In this document: positions 35,291-46,624 of the stretch, piece by piece
Numbering within the stretch: the first letter of the stretch is position 1
How the letters are laid out: every line of letters starts with the position of its first letter
From: Romanomermis culicivorax
Taxonomy: Eukaryota; Nematoda; Enoplea; Mermithida; Mermithidae
DNA: 64,000 nucleotides
Assembly: GCA_963922205.1 (NCBI GenBank)
Contig: CAWUHX010000425.1
Span: 122,341-186,340, forward strand
Direction of reading: 5' to 3'
Position numbers and translations under genes: made by a program
The notes under the pieces: generated by a model
What the model was told of the DNA's origin: nothing
Databases searched by the model: none
Seen by the model: only the letters and a program-made list of their open reading frames with translations

Positions 35291-35746
35291 TTGTGGGTTC
35301 CTTGGCCGGGGGCGAGAAAGCAGTAATGTCCATTTTCATTGGCGATGTCGCGGCAACAGGTGGCGCTGCTGCCGGTGATGTAGCGGCGGCAGCAGGCAGG
35401 AGCCTCCGACTGGCCTGTTCGACTGCTCGGCGGACGGCATCGACTGAAGGCGAGGATGGCTCCCCGTCCAATAAGAACTTCTCGACGGGCGAGATGGTGA
35501 TAGTCCCATTGGCAATGAACTTGAGTGCCCGTCGGGCGACGTCAGGTCCTAAGAGGCGCATTGAGACGGGTGCTGCAAGCACGACGTCGGCGGCCGTGAG
35601 CGCTTCGACATGCGATGGCTCGTTGAGCAGAGTCCACGGCAAATGCGGGTATTTCTTGGCCAGGTCGACTGACCAGATAGCCAACATCGCGTCTTGGACG
35701 GGCGATGGCGCTGTGAACAAGAAATCGATAGAGTCGTGGACTGAGA
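34974..35746 (-). CDS. overlapping accessory ORF between Gag and Env-like/Pol
   Basis: About 257 codons open in a different frame from gag and pol. It overlaps the last 200 bases of the gag frame and the first 300 of the Env/Pol frame. There is no ATG at its start (it opens after a TAG near 35747), so a frameshift from gag or an intron junction is likely. The first 90 residues look folded ([20 protein letters not shown]), the middle is Ala/Pro/Thr/Ser-rich ([13 protein letters not shown]), and it ends in an acidic SSDSDEEEI tail. Codon texture here looks more protein-like than the gag-frame tail opposite. Function unknown. It could be a Gag C-terminal extension. Confidence 0.65.
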
Positions 35747-37516
35747 TAGATTTCTAGTTCCTGCTCTAGGATCACCTGAAGAAGAAGGTAGTATACCTGA
35801 CAAATTCATGGGCTCGACCTGGTCGGGGACTTCCGTAGCCGAATCCGTGGGGATCGAAGGTGGTGGTCCTGGAGGGACGATGGGGGCCGGTGGCCCCGAA
35901 GACGTCGGATTCGCGGCTGGAGCTGGCTCGGCAGTCTTAATTTTAGGAATGCGATACGATGCGAGGATGTTAGCGTGGCCAACAAACTGCGGTGTCGTCG
36001 AGGGGTCCAGAGTGACCGGCATCGCATACTTTGGTGGTGGTGGTGGCAGCGGTATGTCCGATACGTTTATCAGTACGGGTACCTGGGCTGCTTGGACCAC
36101 TGAAAATCCAATACTGATTACGCAGACAGGATAACACTGTTGTGAAGAATCTGTCAGGTGTTCAGCAAGTGCCTCATCATCCAGGTCAAGAGGATCTGGG
36201 TGAGGAGGGCCATCGGTAGCCCCAACAGCGTTGTTGCGGCGTATGGGCTGCCGATATTGGTTTCCTATCCCGTTAGGAGGGTGATAACCATTTCTTTGAT
36301 GATACACATTTGTCCCCTGGGAAGAATAACCAGTATCTTGGTAGACATTCTCACCCCTGTTTGCCGGATTGCGCTGCGGACAGGCAGTTGATCGGTGCAC
36401 TCGCACTTGACGACAATGAGGGCATGGCCTATCACATCGGTCCGTGGGGTGGGCACGTGTACGGCAAAAATAACAGCGACCACCGTTAGCGGCGTTGTTA
36501 CCGGGAGCGGCACCGGTGGGACGCTGGGCCCGGCAGTCGGTGTCGCTATGTGTACACAGTCCGTGGAAGGAGCACGTTTGAAGGTGTGCTCCCGACGAGC
36601 GTCGCCTGGCGGACTGATTTGGTGTCGACGGCTGTGGAGGCGGCGTCTGTTGGATTGGCGCGGGTGCACGTTGCTGGGCCGTGAGCTTCGCTACGTGGGC
36701 CGTGAGCCTGGCCATTTCCTGTTTCAAGCGGCGAACCTCATGGGCGGAGGATGACGACGTTGGAGCGTTGCTCTGACGACCGTTTGCGCTTCTGTTAGGC
36801 ATATCGGGATTATATCCGGCGTGTTTAGGTTCTGAAGAGAAAACGGTGTTAGATGGAGCAGTGTACCGGATCTCGTCCCGAAAGATTTGGGATTCTGCGT
36901 AACAGGCTGCCTTGAGTGTCTCTTCAAGAGTCGTGAACTCCCTAAACTTGATACTATCTCGGAGGACCGGCTTCAGTCCTCGCAGAAAGATAGGTTTGAT
37001 GATAGAATCTCGGACATCCGTCGCGAGATCTGGATACGCTACCCTGGATAGTCTCTTGAGGTGCTCAAGGTAGACTATCGCGGACTTTGTCGGCTTCTGC
37101 AGTCGATCTTGGATCAGCTGCTGATGCAGATCAGAGTCGCGCCCTACCGGAAAATCTCTCCGTAGAAAAGCCGTAAACTCTTCATAGCCGGTAGGTATTG
37201 GAGTGCTGCTGCTAAAGTCCCGGTAGGAGGCGAGAGCAGGACCCGTGAGGCATGACTCCAGAAAGGCGATTTTATACGCATGATCCGTTTCGCTTACACC
37301 CTGGAGTGTAAAGAAACGAGTAAGATGCGACATAAAATCGGTGATAGACTCACCAAAAGCACCGGAGAAGGTGGGAGGGGCCATAAAGCTGGACACGGGA
37401 GGGTGCCTCCGACCATTCATGGCCTCTAACTTTTGGTTGAGGGGCCCAAGAGCATTCTCAAATGCTGCCTGGACTTTGTTCTCGATCTGTGAAGGGAGAT
37501 CAGCTTCCGACTTCAT
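35549..37516 (-). CDS. Gag polyprotein with zinc knuckles and a PPxY motif
   Basis: 655 codons from ATG at 37516. Residues about 45-215 match the retrotransposon capsid pattern ([61 protein letters not shown]). A coiled-coil segment follows ([19 protein letters not shown], about 260-280), then zinc-finger-like units [14 protein letters not shown] (about 315), [14 protein letters not shown] (about 345, CX2CX4HX4C) and [15 protein letters not shown] (about 365). At about 492 is PPPPKYA, a PPxY-type late-domain candidate. After about residue 585 the frame looks like an out-of-frame shadow of the accessory ORF, so functional Gag probably shifts frame near 35750. Gag packages element RNA into cytoplasmic particles. 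Confidence 0.88.
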   Translation of the reverse strand: MKSEADLPSQIENKVQAAFENALGPLNQKLEAMNGRRHPPVSSFMAPPTFSGAFGESITDFMSHLTRFFTLQGVSETDHAYKIAFLESCLTGPALASYRDFSSSTPIPTGYEEFTAFLRRDFPVGRDSDLHQQLIQDRLQKPTKSAIVYLEHLKRLSRVAYPDLATDVRDSIIKPIFLRGLKPVLRDSIKFREFTTLEETLKAACYAESQIFRDEIRYTAPSNTVFSSEPKHAGYNPDMPNRSANGRQSNAPTSSSSAHEVRRLKQEMARLTAHVAKLTAQQRAPAPIQQTPPPQPSTPNQSARRRSSGAHLQTCSFHGLCTHSDTDCRAQRPTGAAPGNNAANGGRCYFCRTRAHPTDRCDRPCPHCRQVRVHRSTACPQRNPANRGENVYQDTGYSSQGTNVYHQRNGYHPPNGIGNQYRQPIRRNNAVGATDGPPHPDPLDLDDEALAEHLTDSSQQCYPVCVISIGFSVVQAAQVPVLINVSDIPLPPPPPKYAMPVTLDPSTTPQFVGHANILASYRIPKIKTAEPAPAANPTSSGPPAPIVPPGPPPSIPTDSATEVPDQVEPMNLSGILPSSSGDPRAGTRNLSQSTTLSISCSQRHRPSKTRCWLSGQSTWPRNTRICRGLCSTSHRMSKRSRPPTSCLQHPSQCAS

Positions 37517-39249
37517 GTCCGAGGATTCGTTTTCCCGTAAGGTGGTTAGAACAGACGTCCTTGCCCGTGAAGCAATTAAGTCAAATTGAATAGAGAGGGG
37601 CTCACTGGTCTGTACAGGCTGGGTACTGAGATGGCAGGAACGACGGGGTGTCCCTATTGTGTAAAATGAAAGTGAGTACTACTTTTGAATTCGCGGCGAA
37701 AGAGCGTGTGAATTCGGGAAACGCGTGCGCGACGGCGTTTGTGACGTAAACTTGATTTAGCTTAAGACTAGCGACCACGAAAAGGGAGCTAGAATGGAAT
37801 AGGATTATAAGATGCAAGATCAGAGTACATCAGGGTGACGCAGAAGGGAATTTATCTGGTCGCCCGTGATGGACAGAGGCATGGCCTGAGGTATGGGGGA
37901 ATCGATCCCGACCAAAATGTAGAGTTGGGGCCTGGACCCGGCAATGGCAATAGCTGAAGTGGATGGAAAATCAGAGATAAGAGGGGAGAAGAGGCGGTTT
38001 TTCCTGCCGAAAAGATAAGTTGACGGATGAACCCGCTCAGGAGGGATTTTTCCTGGAGGCTCGACCGCTGTACTAGTTTACAAACCTTGGGGCGAGGCGG
38101 ACTCGTAGCCGGCAAGATCCTACTCACCAGGAGTAGCACATAAAGTGGCATAAGGTGAAAAGGATGGGGTCAACTGAAAATGAACTTAAGAGGGAGCAAT
38201 AAATAGGGACAAAACTAATTTACAAACCCAGTTACGCAAAGGGGTCGCGCAGTTACGCAACAGGCCTCACTCGCCAGGAGCGATTGCGATCTCTGCATAG
38301 TGAGATGGACTATACAGGAGGTTCCGTGTTTAACGACATTCGCAAGTAACTTACAGCCGTGTCCGAAACGGGAGCCCGCATTCCGAACAGAACGGACACT
38401 CTATAGGAGTATTATACACAGCTGGTGGCCGGGTTTGCCGATCACTGAGATGAAGTGAGGTTCGCAGGTCACACAGTAGAAGAGGGAAGGAGCACGGGTA
38501 CCAAGGGTGCTATTCTGACACACTCAGTCAGTTAAAATGAAATACTCTGGATGTTTTGAGGGTGCACCCGAAAACATCTAAGGGATCACGGGTACAAGGT
38601 GTCCCTGGTTGAATATGAGTGTAAAATAACTGAGGCAGACGCAGTTATGTATCGAGGCGTACTCAATACCTTCGCTGAGGCGGACTCAACGGTGCCTATT
38701 ATTTACATGACTAACAGGGGGTGGACCGCGGAGGGGGACTCTGGGTCAGTGGCGACTCTAGCGCGGGCATCGTTAAGCCAGTTAACGAAGGCGTTCGAGT
38801 GAATGGAATATGACAGGGGGTCCTATACACTCTAGGCCCAACCGGAGGCTGTGCCGCGGTCCCTTGGGAACCACTACGGCGGGGACACTAAAGAAGATCT
38901 ATGTATGACAGCTCGATGAGATGAAAGAGAATGAGTGAATTTAGATAAGAAATTTACAAGAAGATTGCCGAACCCTTGCAGACGTCAGACACAGGCAGTA
39001 TCGACTGCAAATGCCTGCTGCCTGCCCGAGTCAGACAACCAACCCAGCTGAGGCCGAGTGTAACTCGTTCAAACCTGCAGCTAAAGCTTGAAAACAGCCA
39101 CGTGCTGATCAACAGTGCCGCTACCCGGGCGGACAACCTGATCAGTACGCAGGCTAGTGAGCATCTCAGGTGGTGTATATATGTGGACTGATGTTTCCCA
39201 GGCATCAGCCCCCAGACACACACAAACCCTTGGACAAGAGAGGTAGGTG

Positions 39250-40050
39250 ATAGGACCATGTGCCAACGACCACCTACAACTCAAGTGGAATACTCATAGG
39301 GCCGACAGTAACCTGGTGCGGACGTCAAAAGGTAGGGGTATTAACCAACACATGACCTTGGTGCTGACTGCAGGTGCCTGGGATAAGAGGATTCAAGTAT
39401 CATGTCGCAGTTGCAGACGCCAGGGGTGCGTGCCTAAGGCCGACAGAACCCCTGCAGTAGCACGTAATGTTACCGTTGCGGACATCAGGAATAGGATCAT
39501 GTAGTCTCAACTCCTACTGCGAGAACATGATACGTTGTCGTTGCTGACGTCAGCAATAGGGCCCTGGAGCCAACTATCTGTATACAGTAACACGTGATGT
39601 TGCCGTTGCTGACGTCAAAAGGTGGAACCGAGGGTCCGATACCTTAAGTCAATGACATGAGATGCAGTTGTTGCAGAAGTCAGGTATGGGATCCGTGAGA
39701 CCTGCACATCTTTGAATAGTGACACCGTGCGTCACCATTGCTGACGTCACAGATGGGGTGCAGAGAACCAGCCGACCCTCTTGCAACAACGTTGGCTTCA
39801 CCTGTTGCAGACGTCAGAAGTCATTACTGCTGGAGTGTTAACTTAAACAACAACACGTAATGTCGGTTGCTGAGGTCAGGAGTAGAACCCGGAGGGCTAC
39901 CCACCCCTTAAAGCAACAGCAAGTGAAGCGGCTGTTGCAGACATCAGTGGTTGCATCCGTGAGGCTGAACCACACAACAATAACAACCCGTAACGTTGTC
40001 ATTGCTGACGTCAAAGAGCATGACCCGTAAAGTCTATGTTCGAGATGCAA
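39250..40050. repeat. degenerate tandem array with TGACGTCA boxes
   Basis: Diverged units of about 60-100 bp built on AACACGTAATGTTGCCGTTG followed by CTGACGTCA. Exact TGACGTCA palindromes occur at 39545-39552, 39610-39617, 39742-39749 and 40006-40013, with near matches near 39321, 39811 and 39870. TGACGTCA is the canonical CREB/ATF-type bZIP site. Whether it is bound here is inference. Confidence 0.75.
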
Positions 40051-40147
40051 CAACCGGAAAATAGGAGAATCAGACCTTACAGTAAGTAGAAATGAAGAAG
40101 ATAGAGGAACTTATGTAAGGGTGTCATACTGTAGCGGTGGCGTCCGA

Positions 40148-40188
<41 letters not shown>

Positions 40189-40679
40189 CAACGCTCAGAT
40201 GACCGAGAAAGGAAAAGGGAAAGGAAATAACCAAAGACGGGGAATACGAGAGTTGGACATACGAGTGTTAAATGTGTAAACAGTCGGTGTAAAATTTTGG
40301 GGCCGGAAAAGTGAGCAATTCCGACAGTTTCCGCCGACAGACAAAAATACTGTACACAATTAACAAATCGCAGCCACGTATGACGTCCAGAATCATACGT
40401 GGAGGGTGTACGGTATCATGGGGTCATGGACCACCAACAGTCAGGAGAGGCCGTAAACCCCTACAGCTGTGATACCAGTACCCGCGTATGGGTATACTGT
40501 AGTTACAGTACGGGGGATGGGCACAGGCGTACTGTAATGGCACCCACCCGGAGGGCTACAGTATACCAATCAGGATTAGGGAAGAGGGGGGGGATAAGGG
40601 AAAAGAAAACAGATAAGGTAGTTTACAACACAGATTAAGTATGCAGAATGTACAGAATGAATCAGAGGAGAAATACAGA

Positions 40680-41165
40680 ATACTCGATATATAACTCAAC
40701 TCTGGGACAAATAACTCGACTCTGGGGATAAATAACTCGACTCAGGGGAAATTTATTACTCATAGGGGGGTTATATATACGCATGAGATAATTATTTACA
40801 CATATAGATCACATTTAGATCACTCGTAAGGGCAAATCCCGTCTTACAGTAATTAAATTCGATGTTCAGGGATAAATTCCCGACCTACAGTAATAACTCT
40901 CGGTGGCACGGGAAAAATTCCGACTTACAGTAATAATATGCGACTTGAGGGGAGGTATCCGACCTACAGTAACGGTAATCCGAAATAAGGGACATTCCCG
41001 ACCCATTAGGCAGTAAACCCGAATCTGGGGGGTCTCCGACTTATTGGATGGCTAGTGCCCAATTTTAAGGGGGCTTGTCCGACTTAAAATGGGAGTTGAC
41101 CCGACCTGGGGGTAGTTCCGACCCAAGGGTAAAGTTTTTGCACTTAAGGGCGAGTGCCAGACTTA
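40680..41165. repeat. degenerate short repeats next to the PBS
   Basis: Units such as AACTCGACTCTGGGGATAA (40680-40750) and CCGACCTACAGTAATAA (40840-40975), then CCGACTTA / CCCGACC blocks to 41160. Order and spacing drift, as in decaying minisatellites. They sit between 5' LTR and leader, where packaging signals often lie. Confidence 0.6.
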
Positions 41166-41170
41166 AGGTC

Positions 41171-41188
41171 GATTTTCCAGCCTCGCCA
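41171..41188 (-). promoter_or_regulatory. primer binding site
   Basis: Directly after the 5' LTR the minus strand reads TGGCGAGGCTGGAAAATC. PBSs begin TGG to pair with a tRNA 3' CCA, so reverse transcription here is probably tRNA-primed. I cannot name the tRNA without a database. Confidence 0.75.
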
Positions 41189-42639
41189 TGTCACATTTTA
41201 CGCCCTGTCACGTGTATGACATGTTTATCTTGGGAGAGCTGGGGAGGTTTGGGTATCTCATCAGGTAATACCGTGTTTTAGACGTCACATTGATGGTGAA
41301 CCATATCAGATTGATCCTATTACAGTGAGTAATAGGCTGTGACTCCTGATGGATACTGGCATTTTCCCCAGGCTTCCCAAGTTGGCGTTGGGGGCCTAAC
41401 CTGGCAATTGGTGGCTATAGAGAGGTCTATAGTTGGTTCTCTTGTGTTGTCCTTGGGGTCTTGCTGTAGGGTAATGGACAAGGCCGCCAGGCTAGGTGCG
41501 ACAATCCCCGAGTCCTACTCAGTGAGAGTGGGGACAGGGTCACCCGTAAAATGACCTAATTTATGGGACCCGATTATGAACCAGACAGCCCCTTTTAGCC
41601 CGAACCTGAGAGGTGGAGGCCCTACTTATCTGTGGAAACCTTGGGAAACCGACTTAGGAAGGATTTCCCAACAAATAACCCACAAATAACAATAATCCCC
41701 TGAGAAGACTCACCTAGTCCTGTTTCTCAAGCGATTACGATGCAACGGGCGGCAAGTCCCTGGATGCTTTCGGTCTTCTGGCACTAGGAGCGGGGATACG
41801 ATCCTCAAAACGTCCTAGTGGCGAGCGGCGGCGAGCGGCGGCGAGCGGGAGGGAGCGGGAGGCGAAACTCCAACGGTTAATTCACGAACCGGGGGGGTCG
41901 GACACCTGGCACTGATGGGCAGCGGGGTACTGTAGGCGGTGAGCGGCGGACGCAATGAACAAGGGTAAATTTATGCAAATTTATTGGTAGTGAGGCGGCG
42001 GACGCACGGGTGTACAATAAAAATATGCAAATTCGACGAAGGGCGGCGGACGCGGAGTTACAACCGGACGAAAGCTTGGTGAACCCAAGAATGAGCGAAA
42101 AATTAAAGAAACATGTTCTTTTAAGGACTTGTTTGGCTACAGCTGCAGCTTGGGCTGAGTTTCTCGGCGCTCAAGCTAACTTCTGCAGCTAGACGCGATG
42201 CAGAAGATGCCTATGAACACATAGACATTTTTTCATTCACATGCGTTTAGCACTGAGGCCGACTGCAGTGCCTATGCTAAGCATATGAACGTCTTTAGCT
42301 AAAACTTCTTAGCTAGTCGTTTTTGCGTAACAAAAACGACGCTAATTTTTGATGATAAGAGGTGCGTGAGCGCACCAAAAATAGCCATGTGCTCGTGGAG
42401 CACAACTGGCGGAAGTTTTTTAGCTAAAGGGCCTACTGTAGCCCGCGTTTGTAAAGAAATAAAAATACAACAAAACGAAACATAGAAATGCATGAAAAAT
42501 ATAAAAAACGAACGCAAAATGCATGTGTAAAAATGAAATAACAAAAACATGATCGAGTAATAAATGAAACATGAAAAAATAACAAAATGTCGGCATGATC
42601 AGGATCACGTGACGTTGGAGAATTGAGCGGCACGTGACA
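41189..42639 (-). repeat. 5' LTR of the 16-kb element
   Basis: Same length as 26407-27857. Differences include C/G, C/T and A/G changes scattered through it and a small cluster near 42388-42406. Transcription would start here and run leftwards into the leader. Confidence 0.95.
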
Positions 42640-42958
42640 CTGTATCTAAAGCTTTAGAAAAATCCAAATATATTACACCACCTGCCGTTTTTTGTCAATG
42701 TTGTCAATTATGTATACAGAGAACAATAGAAGATGGGTTTCACTGAAACTTTTCTTTACAAAACCAAGCTGATGATCAGAAATACAATTATTAACACTAA
42801 GCAAGTTTGTCACTTGAGCTTTTATGATTCTTTCAAGAATCCTACAATAAACACAAGTTAAAGATACAGGCTGGGCTAAAGATACAGGTAGTTGGATTTT
42901 TCACTCATGATTCCTTTCATGAAAACTGGAGTCACGTGAGCCATTTTCCAGATGCTTG
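42640..42958 (-). pseudogene. CR1-like LINE, piece 4 (N-terminal RT motifs)
   Basis: Minus-strand reading gives WKMAHVTPVF, then the RILERIIKAQV, ISDHQLGFVKKSFSETHLL and VVYLDFSKALDT motifs of CR1-like RT. The last motif is cut by the LTR element and continues in piece 5 at 26402 (VPYSKLL). The other end is cut by the solo LTR at 42959. Confidence 0.88.
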
Positions 42959-44256
42959 TGTCACGTGCCACTCAATTCCCCAATGTCACCTAATTCCTAT
43001 CATGTTGATACTTTATTTTTTCGTCACTTTTTGTTTTACAATCATTTACTTTAATTTTGTTCCATTTATTGTTTTGCACATGCATTTTCATGTTTCGTTT
43101 TATTGTATTTTTCGTTTATTTTATTTCTTTATGCACACAGGCTACAGTACGCCCTTTAGCTAAAAACTTCCGCCAAAAGGTGCTTCATGGGCACATGGCT
43201 ATTTTAGGTGCGTTCCATGCACCTCTTATCACCTGAACTAGCATCATTTTTGTTACACAAAAACGACTAGCTAAGAAGTTTTGCAATGTTCATATGCTTA
43301 GCATAGGCACTGCAAGTCAGCCTCAGTGCTAAATGCATGCGAGCGAAAAATGTCTATGTGCTCATAGGCATCTTCTGCATCACGTCTAGCTGCAGAAGTT
43401 AGCTTCGGCATTGAAAACTCCACCCAGGCTGGTGCTGTAGCCAACAAAGTCCTTAAAAGGACATGTTTCTTTAGGTTTTTGCTCATTTTTGGGTTTACCA
43501 ACTTTCGTCCATTTTTCTTTAGCCTTCACATCGGCTGCCCTTATTTTACATATTTTTAATATATATATACATTGCATCCACGGCCCCCTAATTTACATAT
43601 TTCTACCTGTCGCTTGTGCCAGGTCACCACCCATACATATTATTCAATAAAGAGAGTCGCCACCAGCCTCCATCATTGCCTTCAGTTGAGAAACTGAGTG
43701 GGTACATCCCCACTTATTCTCCAACAGAAACACCAAACCAGGGAGCCCATCGCACCTTGTCAAATTGTTTGAGAAACAGGACTAGGTGATTCTTCTTACG
43801 GGGTTTTTAATTGTTGTGGGATATATTTTGGGGAACAGTTCTTAAGTCCGTTTTTCCCCTGAGTCTCCCTCAGATAAGTAGGGCTCTTTCTTTTCCGTTT
43901 TGGGCTAAAAAGAAACTTTCTGGTTCATAATCCGGTCCCAGAGTTGGGTGATTTCACCAATGACCTTGTCCCCATTCACACTCGGCAGGACCCCCGGATT
44001 GTCACCCCTAACCTGGCGGCGTTGTCCATTATTCTACAGCAGCACCCTCAGAACAACACCAGAGAACCTATGGGAATCTCCTATAGCCAGTACTAGACAG
44101 GTTAGGTTTCTAACAAGCAGGAAAAGTCTCCTAATGGGGTCACAGCCTGTCATTCACTGTAACAGGATCATATTGTCTAACAATATGATATGGTTTTTCC
44201 ATCAATGTGATGTAAATTCCACTCAATGAGTGATCACTTTTCCACTTGATGTGACA
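42959..44256 (+). mobile_element. diverged solo LTR of the 16-kb element's family
   Basis: Starts TGTCACGTGCCACTCAATTC and ends GATGTGACA, matching the reverse complement of the 16-kb element's LTR along its length with many changes and some deletions. Flanks CTTG (left) and CTCA (right) fit a 4-bp duplication of CTCA with two later changes. The reconstructed LINE reading across the site supports this. Older than, and opposite to, the full element 315 bp away. Confidence 0.85.
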
Positions 44257-45424
44257 CTCAGAAGGCGCCCAGTCAGTACTGAAATATTGAAATTTTTTTT
44301 CAATGGAGGAACTAAATAATTAGCTAATCTTTTAAATATTATTATTGGTAAATTGGTATTATTATTGGTGGTATTCGTATTATTATTGGTAAAATTATTG
44401 ATTATTATTGGTAAACTTAAGTTTCCAAATCTTCTAATTTGGAGCAAAATATCATCATCTGAAATTCTTATTTCTGCTAATTTTTATTTGAATTAAAATT
44501 TAAATCAGTCTGGATTCCATTATCATTTGTGAAGACTGAGGAGAAAAAATTATTAAAAGCTTCTTGGGGGTGGGGGATGAAGTCGACTTCGAAGGAATTT
44601 GAAAGAGAAGAGAAATAAGTTTTTATAATATTTTTATGAAAGTATGATTAATTCGTTTTTATGTTACTTTCAAAGAAATAAAAGTTAGATAAATTCGAGA
44701 GATAATGAAATAAATATTGTGTGCATAATAAAAAAGATGAAAGGTACAGTAGGATCGGCTATAGCAAGGAAAAGCTCATAAATTCTGTAGGTCTGTAATT
44801 GTCTGTAACTGTAGGAAAGGTATGTAGAATGACAAATTGTACTGTATGTTGTTTCATTTTTTTGTATTTTACACTAGGATGTCTTCAGCTTCTATTAATA
44901 ATTTATCATTTTGTCTTGGGAATGAGATTTCTTGCCTATTATTTATACCCTGGCTGACGTAGTTATAAAATAATTCAAGGTTTGCTTGTCTAACAAGCTT
45001 AGCTTGTCTTTCAATATGAAACTGTTTTATTGCTTGCTCAAGTTTTTTTGGAATGACTGAGAAGTGATTCTTTGACACTTGGTTTTTATTTTGCTTGTAT
45101 ATCTTCCAAGATTTTAATTTCTTATTCTGAAGGTGTCTTATACTTCTGGGATTTTGTTTTTGTGATTTTTTCTTGTATGGAACAATCAAAGAAATTCCAG
45201 TTTGCCCAGAAACTTATCATAGAAATCATCTATGGTTGTACAAGGCGAAAATAAGATGTCCCATTCTTGAGTACTCAAATAGGCAGCAAAAAAATCAGAA
45301 TTTGTCGAGTTAAAATGTAGAATTTTTTCATCCTTGAGTTTTCCCTTGGGTCCTAACATATCAAAAACAATGGTAGTATGGTCACAAGAATGTTATAAGT
45401 GTGGTTAAACTTCAAAATTTCTAT
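44257..45424 (-). pseudogene. CR1-like LINE, piece 3 (EN-RT linker)
   Basis: Minus-strand frames resemble the spacer between endonuclease and RT: FDMLGPKGKLKDEKILHFN, YLSTQEWDILFSP, KKKSQKQNPRSIRHLQ and, just before the solo LTR, ISVLTGRLLS (the L-x-x-G-x-x-P/L-S block that precedes WK-A-V). A TAATAATAA-rich microsatellite (44330-44410) disrupts it. Several frameshifts. Confidence 0.75.
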
Positions 45425-46417
45425 TAGGGATGCAGGTGCCATGGTGTCAGGCACCAACCCGTGCCAAGAGTTTTAGCATCGACAATTACTTTGAATATTA
45501 TATACATGTTGATGAAAATAATACATACTTAGATAGAAAAATAACAAAATGATGTTGAAATTGATCTATTTTCATGATTCTTAGTCAACTTTTATAATCC
45601 TCAAATACACTAACATTCCAGGTTTTTCTGGCAATAATCTTGTCCTAACATCAGAGCAAATAATGCTACTTGTGCTGAATAAATGTTCGCTGGATACACT
45701 TGTCGGTGAGGTACATAAAAATTTTTGTGCGAGGTTTGAAAGTGAACAATATTCATTCTTCTTGATTTTCTAATAGTCCATTGGATCTTTGATTTTTGTT
45801 GTTGGCAGCTAAGATGAACTGGTAATCCCACAGCAAAAGTCGTTGGTCACCTTGAAGCATGGCTATTATGGGAAGCTTTTGTTTGATTAAATGGTTCAAC
45901 ATATAATACTGCATTTTCCAGCCAGTTGGTTCAGCTTGCAATAAGTGACGTCATTTATTCCTCAGTAAACATGCTTCTTGAAACTTTTTTAAATTTTCTG
46001 TCGCCTTTTGGTGAATGTTCGAAGTGGCTGTTAATCAGAGGATGCGTCCCCAAATGCTTTTTCAGGCTGCTGTGCCCTAACCCATGTTTATCTGGACCAC
46101 CCGGGCTAATGTCTTTAGCACAATACTTACATATTGCCATTCATTAATCAGTTGTCGAAATTATAAAAAAAATCCAAATAATAGCAGAATGATTAGAAGT
46201 CACAGTTCTTCAAAATTTGTGTATAATTTGACTAAATTAAAGAATGAAATCTGCAAAAAATAGAAAAATAAATATTGTACATAATGATCCAGAACTTATT
46301 TATATGTCAATTACATTAATGGCAAATATAGAAGGACACAAAATTCATAATGAATAGGTAAAAAACATGTATGATTGGCACTCTCACTGGCAAAAAGGTG
46401 GCACTGGGACATCCCTA
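45425..46417 (-). mobile_element. non-autonomous hAT-like element with BED-finger remnant
   Basis: Inverted ends TAGGGATGCAGG and GACATCCCTA, with GGTGCCA/TGGCACC subterminal motifs. The minus strand at 46140-46040 reads CKYCAKD ... SSLKKHLGTH, the Cys2-His2 spacing of a BED finger, which opens many hAT transposases. The remaining 700 bp hold only short fragments with no catalytic core, so it is internally deleted. It interrupts the LINE between endonuclease and linker. No clean target duplication found. Confidence 0.75.
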
Positions 46418-46624
46418 ATTCTACATAGACCTTCTTGATTTGTTAGAACAAAATCTAAAATGTTTGTGCCACGAGTAGTTTGAATGACTAATTGGGAGAA
46501 ACCACATCTAGTAACATAATTCCAATGCATCAAACTCACATCATCATTTGGTATGCTTTCAGTTTTTCAATCTATTTTAGGTAAATTAAAATCGTCAAGT
46601 ACGATTGTTGGTTTATTATTCAGA
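46418..46624 (-). pseudogene. CR1-like LINE, piece 2 (endonuclease C-terminus)
   Basis: Minus strand gives NNKPTIVLDDFNLPKIDW, WNYVTRCGFSQLV and TRGTNILDFVLTNQEGL. This is the terminal part of an apurinic-type endonuclease domain of LINEs (family pattern GDFN-P-IDW; the Gly is changed to Asp here). Confidence 0.85.

Larger units (their letters stand above)
37517..41188 (-). other. 3.7-kb non-coding leader of the LTR element
   Basis: No conserved coding frame between the PBS and gag. It holds a degenerate tandem array (about 39250-40050), a 47-base T run (40152-40198, an A run in the sense strand) and a second array of CCGACCTACAGTAATAA-like units (about 40680-41160). Unusually long for a Gypsy leader. 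It may carry promoter, packaging or internal-initiation functions. Confidence 0.7.
26407..42639 (-). mobile_element. 16.2-kb Gypsy-like LTR retrotransposon with Env-like/Pol fusion
   Basis: Bounded by TG..CA LTRs of identical length (1,451 bp) and by a 4-bp duplication CTGT at 26403-26406 and 42640-42643. Reads leftwards: 5' LTR, PBS, 3.67-kb leader, gag, accessory ORF, Env-like/protease/RT/RNase H, integrase, short 3' region, 3' LTR. I count about 15 differences between LTRs (about 1%), so insertion is recent. RT, RNase H and DD35E integrase with a GPY motif place Pol with Ty3/Gypsy. Length is about double a usual Gypsy element. It sits inside the RT of an older LINE. Confidence 0.95.

Noticed and set aside
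35122-35757. 211-codon plus-strand open frame
   Set aside because: Antisense shadow of the accessory ORF and gag; no domain, and the minus strand is the coding strand throughout the element.
39250-40050. CRISPR-like array
   Set aside because: Units are diverged, spacers are also related, and it lies in a eukaryotic LTR element leader; a degenerate minisatellite.
44330-44410. Asn/Thr-rich protein segment in a LINE frame
   Set aside because: Encoded by a TAATAATAA-type microsatellite inserted in dead LINE sequence.
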